A stretch of 18,573 nucleotides of DNA, taken from the NCBI GenBank assembly GCA_000403945.1, contig APFI01000219.1:1-18573 (forward strand), in the 5' to 3' direction. The DNA is from Desulfovibrio sp. Dsv1. GTDB lineage: Bacteria > Desulfobacterota > Desulfovibrionia > Desulfovibrionales > Desulfovibrionaceae. The position numbers were made by a program, and so were the translations under genes. Shown piece by piece: positions 7,640-14,055 of this stretch. Each line of letters starts with the position of its first letter. Within the stretch, counting starts at the first letter, position 1. The notes beneath the pieces were generated by a model. It saw nothing but the letters and a program-made list of their open reading frames with translations, had not been told where the DNA came from and did no database searches.

Positions 7640-7666
7640 GGATTTATCCCGCTGTATGCGGGAACC
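7640..7666 (-). repeat. Solitary type I-E CRISPR-repeat-like hairpin
   Basis: On the minus strand the 27 bases read GGTTCCCGC, ATACA, GCGGGATAAATCC. The TCCCGC/GCGGGA stem and flanks follow the plan of type I-E repeats, which typically read GGTTCCCCGC..GCGGGGATAAACC with a handle like ATAAACCG. Here the stem is one C-G pair shorter and the handle is ATAAATCC. There is no second copy at the usual about 61-base period, so this is not an array. It may be a decayed repeat, a mimic, or a chance hairpin. Confidence 0.4.
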
Positions 7667-7693
7667 TTAAAAGAGAAAGAGCGGGAAAACCCA

Positions 7694-7702
7694 TGATATA
7701 CT
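7694..7702 (+). promoter_or_regulatory. Probable extended -10 promoter of the AlpA gene
   Basis: TGATATACT gives an extended -10 (TG, one base, TATACT) 31 bases before the AlpA start codon. No good -35 is seen, which extended -10 promoters tolerate. A strong AGGAGG ribosome-binding site follows at 7722-7727, six bases before the ATG. Confidence 0.45.
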
Positions 7703-7733
7703 GTGCCGAACATAACCAGACAGGAGGAACTCC

Positions 7734-7937
7734 ATGCAAAATATACCCAATAACGCTCTGCTTCGTCTGCCGCAGGTACTCGCGCTCATTCCCGTCAGTC
7801 GCAGCGCGTGGTGGGCGGGCTGCAAAAGTGGCCGCTATCCGAAACCCGTCAAACTCGGCCCGCGCACAACGGCGTGGAGGGCATCGGATATTGCCGCGCT
7901 TCTGGAAAAGCTCACCGCCGAACCGGAGGAAAAATGA
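7734..7937 (+). CDS. AlpA-family DNA-binding regulator / excisionase
   Basis: 67 residues with an excellent AGGAGG ribosome-binding site. The sequence LLRLPQVLALIPVSRSAWWAGCKSGRYPKPVKLGPRTTAWRASDIAALLEKL follows the AlpA / MerR-like winged helix pattern: a helix-turn-helix around 'VSRSAWW', then 'G.YPKPVKLG.R...WR..DI...L'. AlpA proteins activate the cognate integrase gene or act as recombination directionality factors, favouring excision. Its place right after two P4-type integrases matches that role. Codons and GC content match the mobilization genes, unlike the AT-rich leader before it. Its last bases overlap a possible ATG of an uncertain open frame (7934). Confidence 0.85.
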   Translation: MQNIPNNALLRLPQVLALIPVSRSAWWAGCKSGRYPKPVKLGPRTTAWRASDIAALLEKLTAEPEEK

Positions 7938-8659
7938 TTTCCGTTTCTTCCCCGGCTCTTCGTCCGTCACACCCGCATGGATGCTGGAAGCGGACATTCC
8001 GTCAAGGCCATGCCCTGTCGGGCCGCTTCGCGGGCCTTGACCGGATGCACTTGCTTTCCGGCTATGGATGCTTGCGGGCGACGGACGAGGAAGCCTCCGG
8101 CGGGGGCTCGGTCAAAGGAAGTCCGCAGTTCAAAAACACAAAGGCAACAACACAAAAAAGCGTTTTTCGCCTCCCGCAGTTTTCCCGCATACCGACATGC
8201 GACGGGCATGATGCACACAAGGCCGCCCCGGCTTGCGCTCCGCAGAGTTCTCCCCATACATGCGCTGTGACCGCCCGCCCAGCGTTCATATGTCCGCGCC
8301 GCCATGCGCGTTATGCCGACCTTGCCTTGCGTCGGATACTGTCTACACGGCTTGCGCATAGAGTTCGGGCATTTGCCGCATACCGTCTCCTCATGTGCCG
8401 GATGTTCATCTGGAGCCGTCAGTATACCCACCAGCGACACGCCGGATACAACTCCGCTCCACAGACGATACGCGCCTACCGCATTCCCGATGGTCGCATC
8501 ATGTGTCCCCGTTTTTGCGCGGATGCCTGTTCGTTCGTCCGGCATTGTCTCCGAGGGCCAGCCTACGTTTCGTCTATACGCTGCGCGTATAGCCTCACGG
8601 CTGGCAAGGGGCGCCGCCCCTTTGAACCCCGGAAAGCCCAAAGGCAGGGAAAGCGGTGA
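7934..8659 (+). other. Gene-poor stretch with an uncertain open frame, holding the oriT candidate
   Basis: About 720 bases between the AlpA gene and mobC. One plus-strand frame stays open throughout (241 residues from ATG 7934). It overlaps the AlpA stop as ATGA and the mobC start as GTGA, which looks like translational coupling. Against it: the protein (MISVSSPALRPSHPHGCWKRTF...) is rich in Arg, Cys, His and Ser and has no recognisable domain, and the GGAGGA upstream is only three bases from the ATG. A minus-strand frame (7967-8641) is almost as long, as expected in GC-rich non-coding DNA. The 3' end carries two hairpins just before mobC. I regard most of this stretch as non-coding leader or transfer-origin DNA. 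Confidence 0.3.
8574..8622. promoter_or_regulatory. Candidate origin of transfer (oriT)
   Basis: Two tight hairpins lie side by side. CTATACGC/GCGTATAG (8574-8581 and 8585-8592) has a 3-base loop. AAGGGGC/GCCCCTT (8606-8612 and 8616-8622) has a 3-base loop, followed by TGAACCCC. They sit 34 bases before the relaxosome gene mobC and the relaxase. Inverted repeats beside the nick site, immediately upstream of the mob genes, are the normal design of MOBP transfer origins. The nick position cannot be read from sequence alone. Confidence 0.5.
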
Positions 8660-9006
8660 AGCGCGTCAAGCCTGTCCGCACTGCCGCTGTCGTCGTGCGT
8701 GTATTCCCGGAGGAGCGCGATATTCTCCGTTTCAACGCGGGACTGCACGGCATGAGCATGTCGGAGTACATCCGCCAGACCTGCCTTGGTATTCGCCTGC
8801 GGAAAACGCCGGAAGAAAAACGGCGACTGCGTGAACTGGCCCGCATCGGCGCGAACATCAACCAGCTTGCGAGATGGGCCAACACCTATAAACGCACGGC
8901 GGAAGCCGTGGAGGTATTGGCGGCGCTGGCGGGCATCGAGCGGCGCATTGCTGAGTTCGCATCGTGCGCCACAAGGGAAGATGAACCGGAGGCCGAGCCA
9001 TGCTGA
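8656..9006 (+). CDS. MobC-like relaxosome accessory protein
   Basis: 116 residues from a GTG at 8656, preceded by AGGGAA. The N-terminal part (AAVVVRVFPEERDILRFNAGLHGMSMSEYIRQTCLG, about 10-44) has the strand-helix-helix pattern of ribbon-helix-helix DNA binders. The C-terminal part has the MobC hallmark LRELARIGANINQLARWAN (about 59-77). MobC proteins bind oriT, help melt it and recruit the relaxase. It is placed directly between the candidate oriT and the relaxase gene, overlapping the latter by 7 bases. No ATG start fits as well. Confident at family level. Confidence 0.85.
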   Translation: MKRVKPVRTAAVVVRVFPEERDILRFNAGLHGMSMSEYIRQTCLGIRLRKTPEEKRRLRELARIGANINQLARWANTYKRTAEAVEVLAALAGIERRIAEFASCATREDEPEAEPC

Positions 9007-10214
9007 TGAAGGTCTTTCCGCATGGTACAGGAGAAGGCGACAAGCCCAGCCGCTATCTTGTACGCCCGGACTATCCGGGGAGAGACACAGCCCCCCCTCA
9101 GGTGCTGCGCGGCGACCCTGCCATGACCCGCGCGCTTATCGGCAGCATAGAGCGGCGATGGAAATTCACCTCCGGCGTTCTGTCGTGGCACCCGGAGGAA
9201 AAGATAAGCGAAGAGCAGGAAGAGAAAGTCATGAACGCCTTTGAGCAGGTGGCCTTCGCCGGACTGGAAGCGGATCAGCGCAATATTCTCTGGGTACGGC
9301 ATACCCATGCCGGGCATCACGAACTGCATTTCCTCATTCCGCGCCTGGAACTTTCCAGCGGCAAGGATTTCAACGCCTGTCCTCCCGGCTGGCAAAAAGA
9401 CTTTGACGTGTTCCGCGACCTCTTCAACTGGCGCGAAGGCTGGGCGAGGCCCGACGACCCGGCACGGGCGCGGGATGAACTTCCGAAAAAGGCCGACCTG
9501 TTCAAGGCCCGCATGGAAAGATGGGGCAAGGAAATCAGGGAAAGCGACCGCGACCGGGCCAAAGAGGTTATCCATGCTTTCCTCAAGGAAAAAGTGACGC
9601 GGGGACTTGTCCGGAACCGGGAAGATATTCTGAGCGCCCTGAAGGAACAGGGGCTGAGCATCAACCGCGAAGGCAGGGACTACATCAGCGTCATTGCCCC
9701 GAACAGCGGCATGAAGATGCGCTTCCGGGGAGGCTTTTACGCCAAAGACTGGACGCCCAAAGTCGCTCAGAAAGAAGAATCCGAAAAAAAGAAGATTGGA
9801 ACGGCGCGGCGCATGGTCGCCCGTCTGCAACAGGATTTTGAGTGCGTCATTGAAAAGCGCGCCGCCTGCAACATCAAACGCTATCCGGCAAAATGGAAAC
9901 AGCTCCCTGACGAGGAAGCCCTCCTTTTGCCCCGGATTCAGGAGGATACCCTTCATGACCGAAACCGAACGGATGCTGACGCGGAGCCTGAAACGGATGG
10001 AGGAGAACTGCAACGCCCGGCTGACGGCCTTCGGCACGAGGATGGACGTACTGGAGGACAAGCAGATGCTGATTCAGACGGAACTTCGCACCTTGAAGCG
10101 ATTGTTCACCGATGTCAGCGAAGTGTACAGCAGCTTGCAGACCTTGTTGGCGACCTTGAAAAACGGCGCATAGAGCGGGAACGGCAGAACCGACCGCGCA
10201 GGCGAATGAGATAG
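9000..10214 (+). CDS. MOBP-type mobilization relaxase
   Basis: 404 residues from the ATG at 9000, seven bases after GGAGG. An internal ATG at 9006 would place the site 13 bases away. Relaxases nick one strand at oriT, stay bound to the 5' end and pilot it to a recipient. The metal-binding region is visible as VRHTHAGHHELHFLIPRLELSSGKDFNACPPG (99-130; His101, His103, His106/107, Glu108, His110), which resembles the MobA/MbeA branch more than a classic three-His motif. Tyr19 (SRYLV) is a candidate nucleophile. A conserved C-terminal block (LKEQGLSINREGRDYISVIAP...GMKMRFRGGFYAKDW, 215-251) follows. The last roughly 85 residues are low-complexity and overlap another gene in a different frame, as in ColE1 mbeA. 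No coupling ATPase or type IV secretion genes are present, so transfer would need a helper. Confidence 0.85.
   Translation: MLMKVFPHGTGEGDKPSRYLVRPDYPGRDTAPPQVLRGDPAMTRALIGSIERRWKFTSGVLSWHPEEKISEEQEEKVMNAFEQVAFAGLEADQRNILWVRHTHAGHHELHFLIPRLELSSGKDFNACPPGWQKDFDVFRDLFNWREGWARPDDPARARDELPKKADLFKARMERWGKEIRESDRDRAKEVIHAFLKEKVTRGLVRNREDILSALKEQGLSINREGRDYISVIAPNSGMKMRFRGGFYAKDWTPKVAQKEESEKKKIGTARRMVARLQQDFECVIEKRAACNIKRYPAKWKQLPDEEALLLPRIQEDTLHDRNRTDADAEPETDGGELQRPADGLRHEDGRTGGQADADSDGTSHLEAIVHRCQRSVQQLADLVGDLEKRRIERERQNRPRRRMR
9955..10173 (+). CDS. Small coiled-coil gene nested in the relaxase gene (MbeD/MobD-like)
   Basis: 72 residues read in another frame entirely inside the 3' end of the relaxase gene. 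Its ATG at 9955 has a strong CAGGAGG ribosome-binding site nine bases upstream. The protein is one long amphipathic helix: MTETERMLTRSLKRMEENCN, then heptad-like ARLTAFGTRMDVLEDKQMLIQTELRTLKRLF and SEVYSSLQTLLATL. ColE1-type plasmids encode MbeB and MbeD in just this nested way within mbeA, and both are small helical proteins needed for efficient mobilization. I infer a similar role by position and shape, not by clear sequence identity. The overlapping relaxase tail looks like free-evolving linker here, which supports this frame being the constrained one. Confidence 0.65.
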   Translation: MTETERMLTRSLKRMEENCNARLTAFGTRMDVLEDKQMLIQTELRTLKRLFTDVSEVYSSLQTLLATLKNGA

Positions 10215-10226
10215 GGGGAAACGCGC

Positions 10227-10598
10227 ATGGGAAAGTTCAAACGCATTCCGGTGAAAGACATCAATGCCATGCGGAAAATCCTCGATGATTTGCCGGACAA
10301 AAATCTCGGCAAAACGCGGGAGGAAGCCGCCGAACTGCTCAACGCCAATATCCTGAAAGCGTTTGAGAAGGGATACACGGTGAAGGAAGTGGCGGCAATC
10401 ATGGCCGAGGGCAACGTGGTTATTCCCGCGCCCGTTATCCGGGCAAAGGTGCTTCCCGCGAAGGCGGCTCCGCGAAAACGTGAGCCGAAGCCCCGGCCCG
10501 AAACCGCGAAACCCGTCGCGGCTCCTCCCGTCACGTCCCACGCACAGGAAGAAATCCCGGACTTCTACACGCCGGACAAACCCGATTCGGAGCTTTGA
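10227..10598 (+). CDS. TraK/MobC-type mobilization accessory protein
   Basis: 123 residues, ATG at 10227 with AGGGGGAAA upstream, 12 bases after the relaxase stop. Residues about 8-75 (DINAMRKILDDLPDKNLGKTREEAAELLNANILKAFEKGYTVKEVAAIMAEGNVVIPAPVI) form a helical domain of the type seen in small oriT-binding mobilization proteins such as IncP TraK or IncQ2-like MobC: 'EL..NI..A...GYT.KE.A..M...'. The C-terminal 50 residues are a Lys/Pro/Ala-rich tail, probably disordered. It precedes a ParA-like and a membrane protein gene, matching the TraK-TraL-TraM gene order of IncP and of pTF-FC2-like plasmids. Identity inferred from layout plus weak similarity. Confidence 0.6.
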   Translation: MGKFKRIPVKDINAMRKILDDLPDKNLGKTREEAAELLNANILKAFEKGYTVKEVAAIMAEGNVVIPAPVIRAKVLPAKAAPRKREPKPRPETAKPVAAPPVTSHAQEEIPDFYTPDKPDSEL

Positions 10599-10600
10599 TC

Positions 10601-11305
10601 ATGAACATTCAGAACAGCCTATTCTATGTCGGCGGCAGCAAGGGCGGCGTCGGCAAGAGCCTCTTTTCCTTCGCCCTTGTGGACTATCTGCTCAACAGAA
10701 ACGCAAACGTCCTGCTTGTGGATACCGATACCGACAACCCAGACGTCTTCAAGGCGCACAAGGAGCTTGGCCTGCCGAATCTGATTTGCCGTCTGAACAG
10801 TCTGGACGACGCCGATGGATGGGCCGACCTGCTGGACACTGTGCAGAGCTACCCGGATCATGCCGTGGTCATCAATGCCGCCGCCCGTACCAAGACCAGC
10901 ACGGCCAGTTACGGCGACATTATGAAGGAAGCCCTGCGGGAGATGCGGCGGGAACTGGTTGTTTTCTGGATAATCAACCGCCACCGCGATTCCATAGAGC
11001 TTTTACATTCCTTTCAGGAAGTGTTCACAGACGTGCCCATCCACGTTTGTCGGAACCTGTATTTTGGCGAAGCGCGACGTTTTGATATGTATAACTCTTC
11101 CAAGGCACGGGAAGCGGTGGAGAAGAACGGCATGACGCTGGACTTTCCGGCTGTCGGCAACCGCGTGGCCGACTGGCTCTATTCTAGGCGTATGTCCATT
11201 CGCGCCGCCCAGCCTGAAATGCCCTTCGGCACACGGGCGGAATTGCAACGCTGGCGGGGAGTGTGCGCGAAAATGTTTGATTCCGTCATGGGAGAAGCGT
11301 CATGA
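10601..11305 (+). CDS. ParA-like ATPase, TraL type
   Basis: 234 residues from the ATG at 10601, with CGGAG upstream. A TTG two codons earlier is possible but less likely. The deviant Walker A motif KGGVGKS (14-20, GGSKGGVGKSLFSFALVDYL) and the following VLLVDTDTDNPDVF (37-50) place it in the ParA/MinD/SIMIBI P-loop family. The C-terminal half lacks the strong signatures of chromosome or plasmid partitioning ParA. No ParB or centromere is nearby. It lies between a TraK-like and a membrane TraM-like gene, overlapping the latter as ATGA, so TraL-like mobilization accessory is the best call. Such proteins may aid relaxosome docking to the secretion channel. A partitioning role for the island cannot be excluded. 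Confidence 0.7.
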   Translation: MNIQNSLFYVGGSKGGVGKSLFSFALVDYLLNRNANVLLVDTDTDNPDVFKAHKELGLPNLICRLNSLDDADGWADLLDTVQSYPDHAVVINAAARTKTSTASYGDIMKEALREMRRELVVFWIINRHRDSIELLHSFQEVFTDVPIHVCRNLYFGEARRFDMYNSSKAREAVEKNGMTLDFPAVGNRVADWLYSRRMSIRAAQPEMPFGTRAELQRWRGVCAKMFDSVMGEAS

Positions 11306-11910
11306 GCATGGACAGCATGATTGACCTCAACAAGGCGTGCGGCAGGGAATTGTCCGAAGCGGAAACGGCCCGCCTGCGCGAAATCGGCAACAGCTTGAAT
11401 CTCCGGGAGGACGACGCGCTCTGGCCGCTGCTGGCCGCGATGGACTACCAGCGTATCTACTATGAAGCGTTGCCGGAGAAAATCGCCGGAGCGTCCAGAG
11501 TCATCATGGACGGCATGGCCGCTGCCGCCGAAAAGGAGACTGCCGCCGCGCAAGCCCGGCTCACCGACAGCGTGGTGCAGGAGGCACAGAACCTTGCTTC
11601 AAAGATTCAATACGGCAAGTTGGTGCCGATGTGGCTGCTGGCCCTGATTTGCCTGCTGGCCTATGGGAGCCTGATGCTCTGGGCGGGCTTCCGTATCGAC
11701 ACCGGCAGGGACATTCCTCTTGCGGCGCTCCTGCACATGCCCTCCGGCTGGCTTATCAGCGGGCTGTGTCTCGCGACGGGTGTGTTTTGTGGTACTTTGA
11801 GCGCAATGAGCTTTGCCGAAGCGGAGAAAGTGTGGCACAAAAAAGGATTGATAGCGCTCTTTTTTCTAATGTTAGGGGGGATCATATTTAATCACATGAT
11901 AACATACTGA
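11302..11910 (+). CDS. Membrane mobilization accessory protein, TraM/MobE type
   Basis: 202 residues, ATG at 11302 overlapping the ATPase stop by four bases. Residues 1-105 are cytosolic, charged and helical (SEAETARLREIGNSLN; ALPEKIAGASRVIMDGMAAAAEKETAAAQARLTDSVVQEAQNLA). Three membrane helices follow, at about 107-129, 149-170 and 181-200. IncP TraM and its relatives share this layout and the third place behind TraK and TraL. The last 20 codons (GLIALFFLMLGGIIFNHMITY) are markedly AT-rich compared with the rest, matching the cargo beyond. The gene's 3' end may therefore have been rewritten when the restriction cargo arrived. An 18-base segment (11809-11826) recurs inverted just after the stop. 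Confidence 0.6.
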   Translation: MSMDSMIDLNKACGRELSEAETARLREIGNSLNLREDDALWPLLAAMDYQRIYYEALPEKIAGASRVIMDGMAAAAEKETAAAQARLTDSVVQEAQNLASKIQYGKLVPMWLLALICLLAYGSLMLWAGFRIDTGRDIPLAALLHMPSGWLISGLCLATGVFCGTLSAMSFAEAEKVWHKKGLIALFFLMLGGIIFNHMITY

Positions 11911-11940
11911 ATTAACTATATGCTCCGCTTCGGCAAAGCT
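11809..11940. repeat. 18-bp perfect inverted repeat spanning the traM-like 3' end
   Basis: AGCTTTGCCGAAGCGGAG at 11809-11826, coding SFAEAE, is exactly complementary to 11923-11940, which lies beyond the stop. The arms enclose 96 bases that include the AT-rich end of the gene. It lies between two convergent genes and at the junction from GC-rich mobilization DNA to AT-rich cargo. Confidence 0.8.
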
Positions 11941-11983
11941 TAACTCCCTTCATCCGCATCACCGTACAATATCTATAAACTTT

Positions 11984-12913
11984 TCAACTAAGACTTGATA
12001 TGGAACGCATCACCAAATCAATATCTTGATTTTCAAGTTCATGGATAATATGAAGATAAGTTTTTTGTGTTGTTGTCATGCTGGAATGCCCAAGCCTGCG
12101 TGCCACGCTGGCAATTGATACTCCAGCAAACAATAATAATGAGGCATGAGTATGTCGTAACCCATGAATAGAAATTACAGGAATTCCAGCATTTTTACAA
12201 TGCCTTGCCAGTATTGCATTTGCTGTTGAGTTGTACATCTGTTCTTTTACAACAAAGATGGGATCTGCTGGCGGCATATTTTTGACAAGTTCTGAAAATT
12301 GAATAACTGTCTGCCAGTCAATCTGAATTTTTCGTACAGATGATATATTTTTTGTTGGGAGAAAACCTCCTTTTCCTTTGTAGTCCCATGTTTTGCTGAT
12401 GGATAAAGTTTGATGCGCAAAATCAAAATCTTTGGGTGTGATAGCTAACGCTTCTGAAAAACGTATTCCAGTTTTTGCTACAAGAAGAATCAGCCAGTCC
12501 CAGCATATTCCCCTATGAAGATTCAAATTAGATAAAAGTTTATGCAGTTCAAATTGATTTAAGTATTTTATTTTCTTTTCACGAGGACTTTTCCCTTTTA
12601 TAATTGCCTTGCGTGTTGGATCTTTTGCGATTAATCCTTCATCAACAGCATCAAGAATTGCTCCTTTTAACTGATGATGAAAATCCATAGTCGTCTGGCG
12701 CTCATGAAAAACTGCATAATCATTGAGAAGCTGTTGGTATGCTACTCGTGTAACATCACACACACGAAGCTCAGGAGCCAATTTTGTTATCCATGACTGT
12801 GTCATAAGATATTTTTTCATCGTGACATTTCTAACAGCTCCATCTTTATATACCCTTATCCAGTGCGCATAATATTGGCAAAAAAGATCTGTCGCTTTTA
12901 CCTTGTTCAACAT
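11984..12913 (-). CDS. Tyrosine recombinase next to silent hsdS cassette
   Basis: 309 residues, ATG at 12913 with a very strong TAGGAGGT ribosome-binding site. SAM-like core-binding domain about 5-100, catalytic domain about 115-300. All catalytic residues are visible: R151 (AKTGIRFSEAL), K188 (PTKNISS), H250/R253 (HGLRHTHAS), H276 (GHSSM) and Y286 (KTYLH). It is a simple phage-integrase type unrelated in N-terminal domain to the two P4-type enzymes. Recombinases like this accompany phase-variable type I loci and shuffle target-recognition domains between an expressed and silent hsdS. It begins 11 bases after the stop of the silent hsdS, with the site for translation overlapping that stop. 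Its codons are AT-rich like its neighbours, indicating a different donor from the mobilization genes. It could instead mobilise the whole cargo. Confidence 0.87.
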   Translation of the reverse strand: MLNKVKATDLFCQYYAHWIRVYKDGAVRNVTMKKYLMTQSWITKLAPELRVCDVTRVAYQQLLNDYAVFHERQTTMDFHHQLKGAILDAVDEGLIAKDPTRKAIIKGKSPREKKIKYLNQFELHKLLSNLNLHRGICWDWLILLVAKTGIRFSEALAITPKDFDFAHQTLSISKTWDYKGKGGFLPTKNISSVRKIQIDWQTVIQFSELVKNMPPADPIFVVKEQMYNSTANAILARHCKNAGIPVISIHGLRHTHASLLLFAGVSIASVARRLGHSSMTTTQKTYLHIIHELENQDIDLVMRSISSLS

Positions 12914-12942
12914 AATTCTACCTCCTAGGTCAATAAAATATG

Positions 12943-13007
12943 CTTACGCTGATGAAGGGTGATAAGGCGGTCAAGGTGGCGGAAGAATCCAGCAATCCTG
13001 CTTTGCT
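12943..13007 (-). repeat. hsdS conserved-region repeat, copy A (3' end of silent cassette)
   Basis: Encodes EEQSRIAGFFRHLDRLITLHQRK. The first about 45 plus-strand bases (CTTACGCTGATGAAGGGTGA onward) match the other copies; the rest is diverged. Same orientation as copies B, C and D. Confidence 0.8.
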
Positions 13008-13440
13008 CTTCATATGACGGATAAGCGATGGGAACGTCTTGAATATCAGAATTGTGGATATGTACGACCGATTTTCCTTGCACTTTTTGAGCTAATATCC
13101 TGTGGGGGAACCCATTTGAAATTGATAATGCTAAAAATTCAGAATTTATTGAAGATATTGGTTCAATAATATTCAAGTCTCCACCCAATATAATGCCCAT
13201 TTTCTTAATGGAAGATGCTCTTACAATATCTTCTGCTGTTTCTCCTGACGCTGGAATAATAACCTCATTGCCTTTACTTAGAATAGAATGCTTTTTTTTC
13301 AGTGCGTAAGTATTAACTTCTGAAATAGAAAATTGATAATTGGTATATAGCTGACCATACAGGATAATAGGGGTTCCATTTTGTACCAAATCAGCCTTTG
13401 AATACCCGCTTCCCTTGGAAAATCGTCCCAAGTATATAGC

Positions 13441-13458
13441 CTTACGCTGTTCCCAAGC
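13441..13458 (-). repeat. WEQRK box inside silent hsdS
   Basis: The 18 bases CTTACGCTGTTCCCAAGC occur identically at 18389-18406 in the expressed hsdS, and in a shorter form at 13977-13990. They code the start of a recognition domain (AWEQRK) and form a likely crossover boundary. Confidence 0.75.
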
Positions 13459-13510
13459 GATTGCTCTAAGCCCAGAACTCCATTCGCATAGCCTTGTAGT
13501 CATATTACAA

Positions 13511-13575
13511 TTACACTGATGAAGGGTGATAAGGCGATCGAGGTGGCGGAAAAAGGTGCCGATGCGGGCTTGTTC
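13511..13575 (-). repeat. hsdS conserved-region repeat, copy B (middle of silent cassette)
   Basis: Encodes EQARIGTFFRHLDRLITLHQ. Nearly identical to copy D over its full length, including the GATCGAGGTGGCGGAAAAAG stretch. Direct orientation relative to the other copies. Confidence 0.85.
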
Positions 13576-13991
13576 CTTTTCGCATTTCGGCAGACAGAAC
13601 ACTGAATTAGCCACAAGCTTCCAATCTGCACGCGGCATTTTGGTACCTGTAGATTGATTAGTTATTTCTTGAAATGCTGTTGTTTGGATGAGGTAATACA
13701 GATACTGGCTATCAGTTGCAGATGGTTGCAAAACCCAAAAATCACCCACGGCAATTCCTGAGAAATCAGGCAATAACCAGTTTTTTAAATATGGACGAAG
13801 TTTGCCGAACAGAACATTTCCCGATAAAAATTTGATGCCAAACTTTTCGTTTCCTTTTGCTCTGACATCTTTATTAAGAATACCTTGCCCTGAGACAATG
13901 TCCTCATACTCAACACTGGGTAAATAACGGTCAGAAACTCCCATAGCCGAGCTTCTTAAAGCTATATCTCCAAATTCACGCTGTTCCCAAA

Positions 13992-14033
13992 CATGCGAAA
14001 GGGCCGGAGCAGAAGCTCCGGCCCTTTCGCATG
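13992..14033 (-). terminator. Strong 19-bp hairpin between hsdR and silent hsdS
   Basis: Perfect arms 13992-14010 and 14015-14033 with a 4-base AGAA loop, 23 bases after the hsdR stop. On the transcribed strand only three T follow, so it is not a textbook intrinsic terminator. The stem is strong enough to stop or process the hsd transcript and to insulate the silent cassette. Confidence 0.7.
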
Positions 14034-14055
14034 CAAAATTAGCATTCCACTTTGG

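Larger units (their letters stand above)
7457..7733. other. AT-rich gap between integrase and AlpA gene
   Basis: 277 bases without a gene. It holds a CRISPR-repeat-like hairpin (7640-7666), a probable extended -10 promoter (7694-7702), and a pair of similar boxes GCGGGAACC (7658) and GCGGGAAAACC (7681) that could be a regulator site. TCCAATAT (7488-7495) and ATATTGGA (7635-7642) are an 8-bp inverted pair 139 bases apart. Low-complexity T and A runs lie between. Confidence 0.45.
12925..13989 (-). pseudogene. hsdS: Silent hsdS cassette with two target-recognition domains
   Basis: Open frame of 354 codons from Trp at 13989 (WEQREFGDIALRSSAMGVSDRY) to the stop at 12925. No ATG precedes the WEQR box in frame, and a strong hairpin separates it from hsdR, so it is probably not expressed as it stands. 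Translation from the internal ATG 13944 would remove the start of the first domain. Order: WEQR box, first recognition domain, EQARIGTFFRHLDRLITLHQ, an odd short linker (CNCNMTTRLCEWSSGLRAIA), second WEQRK box, second recognition domain, EEQSRIAGFFRHLDRLITLHQRK and an abrupt HILLT end. A complete gene continues with LLQNIRKACLEKMFV. The cassette thus begins and ends at the repeated motifs, as expected for a donor of exchangeable recognition domains. The short linker suggests that two half-cassettes were fused. Confidence 0.8.

Noticed and set aside
7640..7666. A CRISPR array.
   Set aside because: Only one repeat-like unit; no further copies at the expected spacing and no cas genes in the window.
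7967..8641. Minus-strand 224-codon frame before mobC.
   Set aside because: No domain or convincing start; long open frames on both strands are common in GC-rich non-coding DNA.
8886..10061. Long minus-strand open frame opposite mobC and relaxase.
   Set aside because: It is the GC-rich antisense shadow of well-supported genes; no ribosome-binding site or domain.
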